In this document: one piece after another, positions 8,110 to 17,168 of the stretch | Layout: each line of letters starts with the position of its first letter | Numbering within the stretch: the stretch's first letter is position 1 | Assembly (NCBI GenBank): GCA_018267575.1 | Contig: JAFDYF010000083.1 | Location: 38,013 to 102,012 of the forward strand | Direction of reading: 5' to 3' | Length of the DNA: 64,000 nt | Origin: Bacteroidota bacterium | GTDB taxonomy: Bacteria; Bacteroidota; Bacteroidia; Chitinophagales; Chitinophagaceae | Notes under the pieces: generated by a model | What the model saw: only the letters and a program-made list of their open reading frames with translations | What the model was told of the DNA's origin: nothing | Databases searched by the model: none | Made by a program: the position numbers and the translations under genes

Positions 8110-9630
8110 TTATCTCCTACTGCGCCCACCAAGACCCAATGCTCCTAATATACTTCTGGTGATTACAGCAGCGGCCGTTCTTTCAACAGTTCGGGCAACC
8201 GGGTTATTCAGTATTTTTTCGATGGTGGAAGGTTCCTGTTTTGTACTGCCACTATTATTCTGGTTGTTGTTCCCCGCTGCTTCCAGCTTTGCGGTCAAAA
8301 TTTCATAAGCGCTTTGATTATCGATCACCTGGTTGTATTTGCCAGCTATCTTTGATCTGGCCACAATGGCATCAATCTCTTCTGGTGAAAGGATATCCAT
8401 GCGGCTTTGTGGTGGCCTCATCATACAATGCACCAGCGGGGTAGGCACCCCTTTCTCATTCAGCATGGTAACCAATGCCTCACCGATACCAAGCTGGGTT
8501 ATCAGGTCTTCCGTTTTGTAGAATGTTGTTTCAGGATAGTTTTCTGAAGTTTGTTTGATGGTTTTTCTATCGGCCGCAGTGAAAGCCCTAAGCGCATGTT
8601 GCACTTTCATCCCCAACTGTGCCAACACACTTGCCGGCACGTCCATTGGGTTTTGGGTGCAGAAAAACACACCAATCCCTTTAGAGCGGATCAGTTTGAT
8701 AACGGTCTCAATCTGCTTTATCAATGCATCATTCGCTTCTTGGAATACCAAGTGTGCCTCGTCGATGAACATCACCAATTTGGGTTTATCCAAATCACCT
8801 TCTTCAGGACAGCTTGCATATAATTCATCCAACAACTGCAGCATAAAAGTGGAAAACAATTTGGGCTTGGCCTGCAAATCAGTAACCCGCAATATGCTAA
8901 TGATGCCACGTCCATCATCATTAATGCGCATCAGGTCATTTACCTCAAAACTTTTTTCCCCAAAAAAAAGATCGGCCCCCTGTTGTTGCAGTTCTATCAC
9001 TTTGCGTAATATGGTGCCAGTGGAGGTAGTAGAAATATTGCCATAGTTTTTCGTAAGCTCCTCCTTTCCCTCATCGCTCACATACTGCAAGACTTTGATA
9101 AAATCTTTCAGGTCGAGCAGTGGGAGTTTATTATCATCGCAATATTTAAAAATCATCGCTACCAACCCTTGTTGGGTATCATTCAACTCCAATATTTTTG
9201 ATAATAGGATTGGTCCAAATTCAGTAACGGTGGCACGCAATCGAGCTCCTTTCTCATTGCTCAATGTCAAAAATTCAATCGGGTAGGCTTCTGGTTTAAA
9301 ATCAATGCCTATTTTTTGGCAACGGGTTTTGACTGTATCGTTCAATGTTCCGGCCGATCCCAGTCCGCTAAGGTCTCCTTTAATATCCATCACTAAAACT
9401 GGTACACTGGCATCGCTTAGCGCTTCCGTAATCATCTGCAAAGTCTTGGTTTTACCGGTACCGGTTGCGCCTGCAATTAAACCGTGACGGTTCATGGTCT
9501 TGAGCGGTAGGTTTACACTGGCACCATCAACGGTTTCACCATCCAACATACCCACCCCAATTTTCACCGACTCAGTTTTAAAACTATAGCCATTATTCAC
9601 GGCCTGCAAAAAAGCGTCTGTATTACCCAT
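8110..9630 (-). CDS. HerA-like / DUF853 family ATPase
   Basis: Predicted cytoplasmic P-loop ATPase of 506 residues. Walker A is GATGTGKTKT (about residues 53-62), preceded by LPLKTMNRHGLIAG. Walker B is LVMFIDEAHLVF, and FFCTQNPMDVP follows like a sensor motif. The family (E. coli YjgR type) is related to HerA/FtsK motors, but its role is not established; a DNA-processing role is only an inference, helped by the tail-to-tail neighbour recQ. The C-terminus has a Gln/Asn/Ser linker and then a basic tail ending GGRSRR. Confidence 0.85.
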   Translation of the reverse strand: MGNTDAFLQAVNNGYSFKTESVKIGVGMLDGETVDGASVNLPLKTMNRHGLIAGATGTGKTKTLQMITEALSDASVPVLVMDIKGDLSGLGSAGTLNDTVKTRCQKIGIDFKPEAYPIEFLTLSNEKGARLRATVTEFGPILLSKILELNDTQQGLVAMIFKYCDDNKLPLLDLKDFIKVLQYVSDEGKEELTKNYGNISTTSTGTILRKVIELQQQGADLFFGEKSFEVNDLMRINDDGRGIISILRVTDLQAKPKLFSTFMLQLLDELYASCPEEGDLDKPKLVMFIDEAHLVFQEANDALIKQIETVIKLIRSKGIGVFFCTQNPMDVPASVLAQLGMKVQHALRAFTAADRKTIKQTSENYPETTFYKTEDLITQLGIGEALVTMLNEKGVPTPLVHCMMRPPQSRMDILSPEEIDAIVARSKIAGKYNQVIDNQSAYEILTAKLEAAGNNNQNNSGSTKQEPSTIEKILNNPVARTVERTAAAVITRSILGALGLGGRSRR

Positions 9631-9842
9631 AATAAAAATTAGTTATTGATTAGCAGGAAATTGAAGACACGAAAATATTTATTTTTAAGTATCTCGCAAC
9701 ATTATGCTTGTACTTACAAAAAACATTGCTATTTGATGACTCATCTTTTTTCCAGAAAGTTTTTCTTACTATTTATAAGAAAGCGGAGTAATCAAACAAG
9801 CCATTCTTGTTTGATTTATTTAATAGGCAGGTTATTCAAAAC

Positions 9843-10889
9843 TCAAACCTTTTCTGCCATCAAGTGCTTTACGAGGTCTTCCAGTTCTTTGATGCGTTTT
9901 TCCATCTCGGGCAGGTTACGTGCAGTAGCTTGGCTGCGTATAGCCTGGTTATAGTTGTATGCGGGTGATCCTGTAACGGAACTGTTTGGTATTTTCAATG
10001 ATTTGCCAAGACCAGCCTGCGCATTGATTTTAGAGCCATTTGCCACTTGAATATGCCCTGCCAGTCCAGCCTGTCCACCAATCATTACATTGTTGCCAAT
10101 CTTGGTGCTGCCGCTTACTCCGGCTTGGGCTGCGATGGCGGTATTATGCCCTACTTCCACATTGTGTGCAATCTGTATCAGGTTGTCCAACTTGGCACCA
10201 GATTTTATAATGGTGGAGCCAATAGTAGCGCGGTCAATGCTGGTATTCGCACCAATCTCCACATAGTCCTCGATAACCACATTTCCAATCTGTGGCACTT
10301 TTTTAAAACTGCCATCCGCTTGTGGCGCAAAACCAAAACCATCACTCCCAATCACGGTACCCGCATGTACGGTCACGTTGGCTCCAATCACACAATGATG
10401 ATAGATTTTTACCCCCGGGTTCAATACAGAATTCTCTCCTATTTTTACATTTTCCCCTAAAAAAACATGGGGGAAAATCTTGACACCATCTGCTAGAGAA
10501 ACATTTTCACCGATATAAGCAAATGCGCCGATAAAAATATTTTTGCCCAACTGAGCCGTTTTGGAAATATAAGAAGGCTCTTGGATGCCCACAGTCTGTT
10601 GCGCCACAATTTCCTGGTATTTTGAAAGCAGGGTGGCAAAAGCGGAATAAGCATCCGGCACTCTTATCAAAGTGGCTTTTAAGGGCTGCCTGATCTCCTG
10701 GTTTTCATTTACAATGATGATGGAAGCTGCCGTGGTATACAGATGGTCCTCGTATTTGGGGTTGGCCAAAAAAGCAAGCTGGCCATCGGTTGCTTCTTCA
10801 ATTTTTCCGAATGATGCGACCGCCACAGTTGGGTCGCCATCTACTTTTCCATTGATTAAATGGGCTATTTGCGCAGCAGGGAATTGCAT
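9843..10889 (-). CDS. lpxD: UDP-3-O-(3-hydroxyacyl)glucosamine N-acyltransferase LpxD
   Basis: Third acylation-stage enzyme of lipid A synthesis, adding the N-linked hydroxyacyl chain. An N-terminal uridine-binding domain (about residues 1-100) is followed by a long left-handed beta-helix of hexapeptide repeats. IAHNVEVGHNTAIAAQ contains the likely catalytic His, and a C-terminal helix (MEKRIKELEDLVKHL) caps the trimer. The 348 residues match the family. It follows the HD phosphohydrolase gene by 61 bases on the same strand, a probable two-gene operon; lpxA lies elsewhere in this window. Confidence 0.95.
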   Translation of the reverse strand: MQFPAAQIAHLINGKVDGDPTVAVASFGKIEEATDGQLAFLANPKYEDHLYTTAASIIIVNENQEIRQPLKATLIRVPDAYSAFATLLSKYQEIVAQQTVGIQEPSYISKTAQLGKNIFIGAFAYIGENVSLADGVKIFPHVFLGENVKIGENSVLNPGVKIYHHCVIGANVTVHAGTVIGSDGFGFAPQADGSFKKVPQIGNVVIEDYVEIGANTSIDRATIGSTIIKSGAKLDNLIQIAHNVEVGHNTAIAAQAGVSGSTKIGNNVMIGGQAGLAGHIQVANGSKINAQAGLGKSLKIPNSSVTGSPAYNYNQAIRSQATARNLPEMEKRIKELEDLVKHLMAEKV

Positions 10890-10950
10890 AGTATCGATTT
10901 AGCGATGAGTTTTGAAATATAAGATTAGCATTTGGCACAGCAATGATCAC

Positions 10951-12168
10951 TCATCTCGTATGACAAATATAAAATTTTTTTACAGGGCTTGATAAGGTTT
11001 GGTGAATTAATGCATTATCCACTTTCGAGATATCTTTCACCGAGCCATCCTTGAACAGGATATTTATCCGTTCATCCATGGTATTATAGGTGGTATTGGC
11101 GGCTTCACCGGTAAACACAAAATAGCCCGCTTCTTTTTCATCCAGCCCAAATTCTACACAAACCTTATGCCTTAGTTCCTGTACGAGGTTTTGACTGAAT
11201 GGGTTTGCCTGAAGTTTAACTTTTAGCAAATTTCTATCAACAATGAACCTGCAGAGGTTCGACAGAATTTTATCAGGATGGCTCATCCAGTTTTTGATGG
11301 CGCTCGTAAGGTCAAAATCATCGAGCTGGCAAAATTGGTCAAGATGTTTGGTGATCGGGTAATTGTTTTCTTCATTGTGTAAAAAAAAATCCAATGCCAG
11401 GGACCCAGAAAACAATTCCTTTTTCTCTCCGATGAGTTCTTTAGCCCGCTCAATGATTTTTACCAAATTCTTTTCTGCACTCAGAACCGTTTTGTGCAGG
11501 TACACCTGCCAATACATCAATCGGCGTGACACCAAAAATTTTTCAATGGAATAAATGGCCTTTTCTTCCACCATCAATTCCCCATCATGAACGGTAAGCA
11601 TTTTAATGATGCGGTCGTAACCAATAACACCTTCCGAAACACCAGTGAAAAAGCTATCCCTTGTGAGATAGTCCATCCGATCCACATCGAGCTGACCAGA
11701 GATAAGTTGATGCAAGAATTTTTTGGGGTATCTATTGGTGAAAATTTTAATCGCAATATCAAGCTGCCCATTGAATTCTTTGTTCAAAACCTCCATAATC
11801 GCTAGTGAAATCGCCTCATGGTTCACATCTTTGATCAGTACATTTTCCAGGGCATGCGAAAAAGGCCCATGCCCAATATCGTGGAGGAGAATAGCCACTT
11901 TGGCACCCAGCTCTTCTTCCGCATTTATTTCAAAACCCTTGCCTTTTAGTTCACGTAAGGCATCGCACATCAAATGGTAGGCGCCCAGCGAGTGGTGCAA
12001 TCTCGTGTGTACCGCACCGGGGTAAACCAAATGGGCAAATGCCATCTGATGGATCCGCCTTAATCGTTGATAGTAAGGATGGGCAATGATTTGCAACAGC
12101 AAAGGGTGGTCGATGGTAATGAAACCATGAACAGGGTCGTTGATTATTTTTCGGGTCTCATTGACCAT
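10951..12168 (-). CDS. HD superfamily phosphohydrolase (dGTPase-like)
   Basis: Metal-dependent phosphohydrolase of 405 residues. The HD motif is spread as H in TRLHHSLGAYHL, HD in LLHDIGHGPFSH (about residue 92) and an Asp in DVDRMDYLTRDS. This pattern is shared with dNTP triphosphohydrolases and the SAMHD1-like group; the substrate cannot be told from sequence. It precedes lpxD in a probable operon, an arrangement seen in Bacteroidota, but a functional link to lipid A is not established. A -7 box lies 42 bases upstream and is flanked by a palindrome. Confidence 0.88.
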   Translation of the reverse strand: MVNETRKIINDPVHGFITIDHPLLLQIIAHPYYQRLRRIHQMAFAHLVYPGAVHTRLHHSLGAYHLMCDALRELKGKGFEINAEEELGAKVAILLHDIGHGPFSHALENVLIKDVNHEAISLAIMEVLNKEFNGQLDIAIKIFTNRYPKKFLHQLISGQLDVDRMDYLTRDSFFTGVSEGVIGYDRIIKMLTVHDGELMVEEKAIYSIEKFLVSRRLMYWQVYLHKTVLSAEKNLVKIIERAKELIGEKKELFSGSLALDFFLHNEENNYPITKHLDQFCQLDDFDLTSAIKNWMSHPDKILSNLCRFIVDRNLLKVKLQANPFSQNLVQELRHKVCVEFGLDEKEAGYFVFTGEAANTTYNTMDERINILFKDGSVKDISKVDNALIHQTLSSPVKKFYICHTR

Positions 12169-12209
12169 AGTTCTTGTATATATTTGTTAAATCAGCCCAA
12201 AAGGGTTCG

Positions 12210-12217
12210 CAAATTTA
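12210..12217 (-). promoter_or_regulatory. -7 box of the HD phosphohydrolase-lpxD promoter
   Basis: The minus strand reads TAAATTTGC. At 20-base spacing the -33 position falls on TTTA (12238-12241), inside the imperfect palindrome at 12229-12249. The predicted leader is about 37 nt. Confidence 0.5.
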
Positions 12218-12228
12218 GCATTGCTGGA

Positions 12229-12249
12229 CAGATAAATTAAATTTGTCTG
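12229..12249. repeat. Imperfect 21-bp palindrome in the divergent HD phosphohydrolase / porX spacer
   Basis: The left half CAGATAAATT and right half AATTTGTCTG pair at 9 of 10 positions around a central A. It covers the predicted -33 region of the leftward promoter, a suitable place for an operator. No regulator can be named. Confidence 0.45.
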
Positions 12250-12403
12250 AATACCCTCTCCATGACCGGGAATTGAACTGTGAAAAGGAGTCGGGTTATG
12301 GGCGATGGAAAATCTTATATGATCTCTGTGCGCATCGATTCCTGAACAATTAATTTCGGTCAAGGGAAATCGTAATTCTAATATCTTAAATCACACATCA
12401 AAC

Positions 12404-13972
12404 ATGTCACTAGGAAAAATACTTTGGGTGGATGACGAAATCGAAAGCCTGCAATCGCAGATTTTATTTTTAGAAAACAAGGGTTATGACGTCAATGCCA
12501 TGACCAATGGTTTTGATGCAATCGATTTTGTGAAAGATAATTTTGTTGATGTCGTGTTGTTGGATGAGACCATGCCGGGGATCACAGGGTTGGAAACCTT
12601 GGCTAAGATCAAGGAAATGAACCAGCAGGTACCCGTGGTATTGATAACCAAGAACGAAACGGAAAACCTGATGAACGAAGCGATCGGTAGCCAGATCACC
12701 GATTACCTCATCAAACCCGTGAACCCCAATCAGGTATTGCTCAGCCTAAAAAAGATTATCGATAATAAAAGACTGGTAGCAGAAAAAACCAATACCGCCT
12801 ATCAGCAGCAGTTCCGTCATTTGTTTATGGCATTGAACGATAATCCCAACCATAATGAATGGATGGATATTTATAAAAAATTGGTGTATTGGGAGCTGGA
12901 AATGAAAAAAAGCGATAGCCCCGAAATGATGGAGATTTTGCAATCGCAAAAACAGGAAGCGAACACAGAGTTCTTTAAGTTTATTTCCAAAAACTATGCT
13001 TCTTGGTTGAACCCCAAAACCACGGACAAGCCCATACTTTCCCATACCCTGTTCCAGTCGAAGCTATTTCCATCTATTGAAAAAGGAGTTCCTACTTTTT
13101 TTATTTTGTTGGACAATCTTCGGTTCGACCAATGGAAATCCATACAGCCCATTTTTGCAGAAAGCTTCCGGATCCTGGAAGAAGATACCATTTATAGCAT
13201 ACTGCCCACCGCCACCCAGTATAGCCGAAATGCCATTTTTGCTGGTATGCTACCTGTGGATATTGAGAAACAATTTCCTCAGCAATGGAAAAATGACGAG
13301 GACGAAGGAGGCAAAAATTTGTTTGAAGAAGATTTTTTTAGGGCACAACTTAAAAGACTGAAAAAAGAAAACCTCAAATTCTCTTATACCAAAGTGGTGA
13401 ACCACCAGGCTGGCCAGGATTTGGTAAACAATATCCACAATCTGTTGGGCAACGATATCAATATTATTGTTTACAATTTTGTGGATATGCTCTCACATGC
13501 ACGCACCGAAATGGAAGTGCTGAAAGAATTGGCAAGCGATGAAGTAAGTTATCGGAGCATTACCGCCAGTTGGTTCGAACATTCGCCCCTGCATCAGGCC
13601 TTGAAAAAAATAGCCGATAAAAAAATCAACTTGATATTGGGCACCGACCACGGAAGCGTACGCGTGAAAACGCCCTGTAAAGTGATTGGTGATAAGCAAA
13701 CCACTACCAATCTCCGATATAAACATGGCCGCAACCTCAATTACGAGCCCAAAGAAGTGTTGGCTTATCGCGACCCACGTGAAGTAGGACTACCCGTGCC
13801 AACAGTCAATTCATCTTTCATTTTTGCAAAGGGAGATGGCTTTCTCTGCTATCCAAATAACTATAATTATTATGTGAATTATTATCGGAACACATTTCAG
13901 CATGGTGGCGTGAGCATGGAAGAAATGATTGTGCCAGTGATCAGAATGACCAGCAAGGGATCGAACCTTTGA
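12404..13972 (+). CDS. porX: PorX, response regulator with alkaline-phosphatase-like (PglZ) effector domain
   Basis: Regulator of type IX secretion in Bacteroidota; in Porphyromonas it pairs with the kinase PorY. Residues 1-120 form a receiver domain with acidic D10/D11, phosphoacceptor Asp54 in LLDETMPG and Lys in LIKPVNP. A helical linker follows, then from about residue 200 a PglZ/alkaline-phosphatase-type domain with metal-site motifs LLDNLRFDQW and GTDHGSVRV. The 522 residues match PorX. No porY kinase is adjacent, which is usual. A TTCG-variant -7 box (TAATTTCG, 12351-12358) lies upstream. Confidence 0.93.
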   Translation: MSLGKILWVDDEIESLQSQILFLENKGYDVNAMTNGFDAIDFVKDNFVDVVLLDETMPGITGLETLAKIKEMNQQVPVVLITKNETENLMNEAIGSQITDYLIKPVNPNQVLLSLKKIIDNKRLVAEKTNTAYQQQFRHLFMALNDNPNHNEWMDIYKKLVYWELEMKKSDSPEMMEILQSQKQEANTEFFKFISKNYASWLNPKTTDKPILSHTLFQSKLFPSIEKGVPTFFILLDNLRFDQWKSIQPIFAESFRILEEDTIYSILPTATQYSRNAIFAGMLPVDIEKQFPQQWKNDEDEGGKNLFEEDFFRAQLKRLKKENLKFSYTKVVNHQAGQDLVNNIHNLLGNDINIIVYNFVDMLSHARTEMEVLKELASDEVSYRSITASWFEHSPLHQALKKIADKKINLILGTDHGSVRVKTPCKVIGDKQTTTNLRYKHGRNLNYEPKEVLAYRDPREVGLPVPTVNSSFIFAKGDGFLCYPNNYNYYVNYYRNTFQHGGVSMEEMIVPVIRMTSKGSNL

Positions 13973-14031
13973 TCAAGAAAATCGTTATTTAAATGTGGAA
14001 AATTCAAAATGCAGCTATTAGCAGATAGCTT

Positions 14032-14039
14032 TAGCTTTG
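14032..14039 (+). promoter_or_regulatory. -7 box upstream of the 93-residue gene
   Basis: TAGCTTTG followed by C fits TAnnTTTG. The predicted start of transcription is about 24 bases before the ATG at 14068. Confidence 0.45.
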
Positions 14040-14067
14040 CATTTTATCAATTTCCCTTTGAGACGGC

Positions 14068-14349
14068 ATGAAATATACACAGGCAACTTTGGATAAGATT
14101 GAGAAAATCACGGATGAGTGCGGATATATAGTGCGCTACGAAAGAGGTAATTTCCAAAGCGGCTATTGCATTCTGGAAGAAAAAAAAGTGATTGTACTGA
14201 ACAAATTCTTACAGATGGAAGGTCGTATCAATACCATGATCGATCTTATTCCCCAATTAAATATCAACGCCGAATTACTTTCTCCCGATACAAAAAAAGT
14301 GTACGATGAAGTGATTGCCAAATTTGAGGAAGGCAATGTGGCAAGATGA
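14068..14349 (+). CDS. Conserved small protein of unknown function
   Basis: 93 residues starting MKYTQATLDKIEKI. It has no signal peptide or membrane segment, so it is probably cytoplasmic. The pattern is helix, then a beta stretch (CGYIVRYERGNFQSGYCIL, KKVIVLNKF), then helices. I recognise no named family; codon use and the upstream -7 box support a real gene. It follows porX by 95 bases on the same strand and could be read with it or from its own promoter. Confidence 0.75.
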   Translation: MKYTQATLDKIEKITDECGYIVRYERGNFQSGYCILEEKKVIVLNKFLQMEGRINTMIDLIPQLNINAELLSPDTKKVYDEVIAKFEEGNVAR

Positions 14350-14477
14350 TCGTATTCCCCCTCAGAAATCTTGTTTAGTCTGTTTAGAAAAGGATGTAAA
14401 TCTTTTTACGCCAGCAGCCCTCCTTATAAATTATCTTTAAGACTTTGCCATTCTATCAATAGGAAAAATTGTTTTCT

Positions 14478-14485
14478 TATTTTTG
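14478..14485 (+). promoter_or_regulatory. -7 box of the MBL hydrolase promoter, leaderless arrangement
   Basis: TATTTTTG followed by C. The G at 14485 is 5 bases before the GTG at 14490, so the predicted first transcribed base is the first base of the start codon. Confidence 0.5.
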
Positions 14486-14489
14486 CGTT

Positions 14490-15266
14490 GTGATTTATCC
14501 CTCCTTAAAAATTACTTTTCTTGGAACAGGCACGAGTAGTGGTGTGCCGATGATTGCCTGCGACTGCGAGGTTTGCAGTTCCACTGATAAAAAAAATAAA
14601 AGGCTGCGATCCAGTGTGCTGATTGAATCAGCAACTACAAGCTTAACGATAGATTCCACACCTGATTTTCGATATCAGATGCTCCGTGCAAAAGTGAAAC
14701 ATCTTGATGCGGTCATTTTTACACATCCGCATAAGGACCACGTAGCTGGCCTAGACGATGTAAGGGCTTTTAATTTTTTCTCTGGCAAACCCATGCAGGT
14801 TTTTGCAAACGAGATGACCCAGGAAGTGATTATCCGAGAGTTCCCTTATGCGTTTGCGGATACCCGTTACCCCGGCACACCGGAAATAAAATTGAACACC
14901 ATTACCAATGAGCCCTTTTTATTGGGGGATATACCCATTGTGCCCATTCTGGTTTGGCACCTGAAAATGCCCGTCTTGGGTTTTCGATTCGGCTCTTTTA
15001 CTTATATCACCGATGCCAATCGGATCGAGGAAGCGGAGAGAGAAAAAATAAAAGGGAGCGAAATATTGGTGGTCAATGCACTTAGGAAAGAAAAACACAT
15101 CTCCCATTTTAACCTGGAAGAAGCCATCCAGTTGGTTAATGAATTGCAAATCCCTCAGGCCTATTTTACACATATTAGCCACCAACTAGGCTTACATGCC
15201 GTTATCAATGATCAATTGCCAAGCGGAATGCAACTTGCTTTCGATGGTTTGCAATTAAGCATTTAA
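14490..15266 (+). CDS. Metallo-beta-lactamase-fold hydrolase (PhnP-like)
   Basis: Zinc-dependent hydrolase of 258 residues. It opens with KITFLGTGTSSGVP, has a Cys-rich loop IACDCEVC and the metal motif THPHKDH, with further ligands in ITDAN and FTHISHQ. This resembles the PhnP-like phosphodiesterase group; the substrate is unknown. The frame extends back to a TTG at 14469, but that codon lies upstream of the -7 box at 14478, so I chose the GTG at 14490. It stands alone between a small conserved gene and an outer-membrane protein. Confidence 0.85.
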   Translation: MIYPSLKITFLGTGTSSGVPMIACDCEVCSSTDKKNKRLRSSVLIESATTSLTIDSTPDFRYQMLRAKVKHLDAVIFTHPHKDHVAGLDDVRAFNFFSGKPMQVFANEMTQEVIIREFPYAFADTRYPGTPEIKLNTITNEPFLLGDIPIVPILVWHLKMPVLGFRFGSFTYITDANRIEEAEREKIKGSEILVVNALRKEKHISHFNLEEAIQLVNELQIPQAYFTHISHQLGLHAVINDQLPSGMQLAFDGLQLSI

Positions 15267-15377
15267 ACTTTTTTATCCCTACACAGTCAAATCCCGGTTC
15301 TGTTTTCCAAAGTCAATATTGCATCGATTATCTGGCAAGCCATTTAATCCCAATCATTTTATATAAAAAGAAGGTTT

Positions 15378-16070
15378 ATGAAAAAATATTTGCTTACAGC
15401 ATCGATTGCATTGTTATTGGCAGGAAGTTCATTTGCGCAAACCCATTTCGAATTGATGCCCTCCGTGGGCTATACTTTTGCTGACAGGCAAAATTTTGAT
15501 AACGCTTTCGGCAGGTTGGACGGTCATGTCAATTTAGGTGGTTCACTCATGTTCAATGTGAACCGCATGTTTGGTTTGGAATTGATGTACAACCATTCCG
15601 GCACTTATTCAGGCGTTTACCAATATGGTGATGGGTCCATGATCAGTCAGGGTAATTTGTCCATAGACTATTTTATGTTTGGCCCTGTGCAAACTTTTAA
15701 TATCCCGGGTTCACCGGTTCGCCCTTTTATTGGAGCCATGTTGGGAGCCTCTGTATTTACACCCGGGCAATGGGGTTATGGTACCGATACAAAATTTACT
15801 TACGGTCTTCAGTTAGGGACTAATGTATATCTCAACCCGCATTTTGGTCTGCGTTTTAAAGCCCAATTGTTGGCGCCTATCAGTGATTACAACCAAGGTT
15901 ATTATGTTGGCAGCATCGATAATCCAGCTTATTCGAATATCTATCAGTTCAGCTTGAACGCGGGACTTGTTTTTGGTTTGGGAAGAACCTTACCAGAAAT
16001 GCGCCCCCGTTATCGTGTTCATAGACCTGCATACAGACGAATACCTCCACCCTACTATTATTACCGTTGA
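15378..16070 (+). CDS. Outer-membrane beta-barrel protein with Arg/Pro/Tyr tail
   Basis: 230 residues. The signal peptide is MKKYLLTASIALLLAGSSFAQ, cut after Ala-Gln-type residues. The remainder alternates aromatic and polar strands with FGLELMYNHSG, PFIGAMLGAS and GLRFKAQL, typical of small OmpA/OmpW-like barrels. Instead of ending at the last strand (SLNAGLVFGLG) it carries a tail of about 25 residues rich in Arg, Pro and Tyr ending PPYYYYR. The ligand or role is unknown. A 7-bp inverted repeat follows at 16104-16120. Confidence 0.8.
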   Translation: MKKYLLTASIALLLAGSSFAQTHFELMPSVGYTFADRQNFDNAFGRLDGHVNLGGSLMFNVNRMFGLELMYNHSGTYSGVYQYGDGSMISQGNLSIDYFMFGPVQTFNIPGSPVRPFIGAMLGASVFTPGQWGYGTDTKFTYGLQLGTNVYLNPHFGLRFKAQLLAPISDYNQGYYVGSIDNPAYSNIYQFSLNAGLVFGLGRTLPEMRPRYRVHRPAYRRIPPPYYYYR

Positions 16071-16103
16071 TTTTACAACGAACCGAATTGTTTTTAGTGA
16101 ATC

Positions 16104-16120
16104 TAGGTTAATATAACCTA
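16104..16120. repeat. Short perfect inverted repeat
   Basis: TAGGTTA-ATA-TAACCTA. It lies between the barrel-protein stop and the next start, with no T-tract, so it is either a weak terminator stem or a protein-binding site. Confidence 0.4.
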
Positions 16121-16174
16121 CTACTAACGGGTGGTTTCCTGTATCAAAAGGATGATTAAATTAGGCATCCTAAT

Positions 16175-17140
16175 ATGAAACTGACTGAAATAGTAAAAGA
16201 CTATTTTTCCTTCACAAAAAAAGAAAGGGTTGGGGCGCTCACACTCGTGGCACTGATCATCCTCTTATTGTTAGCCCCGAAATTTTTTTCTTCGCCAAAA
16301 CAACAGGATAGCTCCCTTGATTTTGAACAGTTCAAAAACGAGATTGCCCAACTAAAAAGTTCGCAACAGGATTCAAATCGATTTGCCTACAACAATAAGA
16401 GTAGTAATAGTGAAAGCCATCTTGTTTATCGCGAGCCGTTTTCCGACGGAACGGAAACCACTCCACTCAAAATGTTTTATTTTGACCCCAACCGAATTTC
16501 TGAAGCAGATTGGAAAAGTTTAGGGTTGCGGGACAAGTCCATCCGCACCATCCGCAATTATCTTTCTAAAGGAGGGAAATTCAGGAAAGCCGAAGACTTA
16601 AAAAAGATATATGGACTTGAGGAAAAAGAATACCAGCGACTCCTTCCCTTTATTAAGATTGAAAATTCCGATGTGAAAGCTCCACCTGAAAAGCGAGAAA
16701 AAGAAAATACGCACTATATAAAGCCTTACAACCCAACTGAAATAAAACCAATCGATATCAACCAAGCCAACGAGCAACAACTAACGGTCTTACCAGGCAT
16801 TGGCGAAAAGTTGGCAAAAAGGATTCTGGGCTTTCGTGAAAAGCTGGGTGGTTTTTATTCGGTAGACCAAGTTGGTGAAACTTATTTTCTTCCTGATTCA
16901 ACATTTAAAAAAATAAACCCCTTTTTGAAGATTGGGGTTTTCGATTGCAAGAAAATAAATATCAACCAAGCAGATGCGGCAACGCTAAGCGCACACCCAT
17001 ATATAAACTGGGGTCTTGCCAACGCAATAGTACAATATCGCAACCAGCATGGGGACTATCGATCACTGCAAGACCTGAAAAATATCCACATCATTACAGA
17101 AGGTTTATTTGAAAAAATCTCCCATTATCTCGAAAACTAA
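16175..17140 (+). CDS. Membrane-anchored helix-hairpin-helix protein (ComEA-like)
   Basis: 321 residues with one N-terminal membrane segment (about residues 22-38, TLVALIILLLLAPKFF) and three helix-hairpin-helix repeats. The first is around LSKGGKFRKAEDLKKIYGL. The second starts DINQANEQQLTVLPGIGEKLAKR, with the classical PGIGEKLA hairpin. The third starts NINQADAATLSAHPYI. Such domains bind DNA non-specifically, as in the competence protein ComEA, so a DNA uptake or cell-surface DNA role is possible but unproven. The stop codon lies inside a perfect terminator hairpin. Confidence 0.82.
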   Translation: MKLTEIVKDYFSFTKKERVGALTLVALIILLLLAPKFFSSPKQQDSSLDFEQFKNEIAQLKSSQQDSNRFAYNNKSSNSESHLVYREPFSDGTETTPLKMFYFDPNRISEADWKSLGLRDKSIRTIRNYLSKGGKFRKAEDLKKIYGLEEKEYQRLLPFIKIENSDVKAPPEKREKENTHYIKPYNPTEIKPIDINQANEQQLTVLPGIGEKLAKRILGFREKLGGFYSVDQVGETYFLPDSTFKKINPFLKIGVFDCKKININQADAATLSAHPYINWGLANAIVQYRNQHGDYRSLQDLKNIHIITEGLFEKISHYLEN

Positions 17141-17154
17141 CAATCGTTAGTTTT
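17133..17154 (+). terminator. Intrinsic terminator overlapping the stop of the HhH gene
   Basis: A perfect 9-bp stem AAAACTAAC / GTTAGTTTT with loop AATC. The A- and T-ends make it workable in both directions. The stop codon TAA (17138-17140) is inside the stem. Confidence 0.7.
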
Positions 17155-17168
17155 ATCCAAAAAACATT

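Noticed and set aside
9646..9954. 102-residue plus-strand reading frame
   Set aside because: Half of it is antisense to lpxD; the rest is an AT-rich spacer.
12268..12300. tRNA T-arm-like sequence on the minus strand (GTTCAATTCCCGG)
   Set aside because: The flanking bases do not form the 5-bp T stem, and no acceptor or anticodon stem was found.
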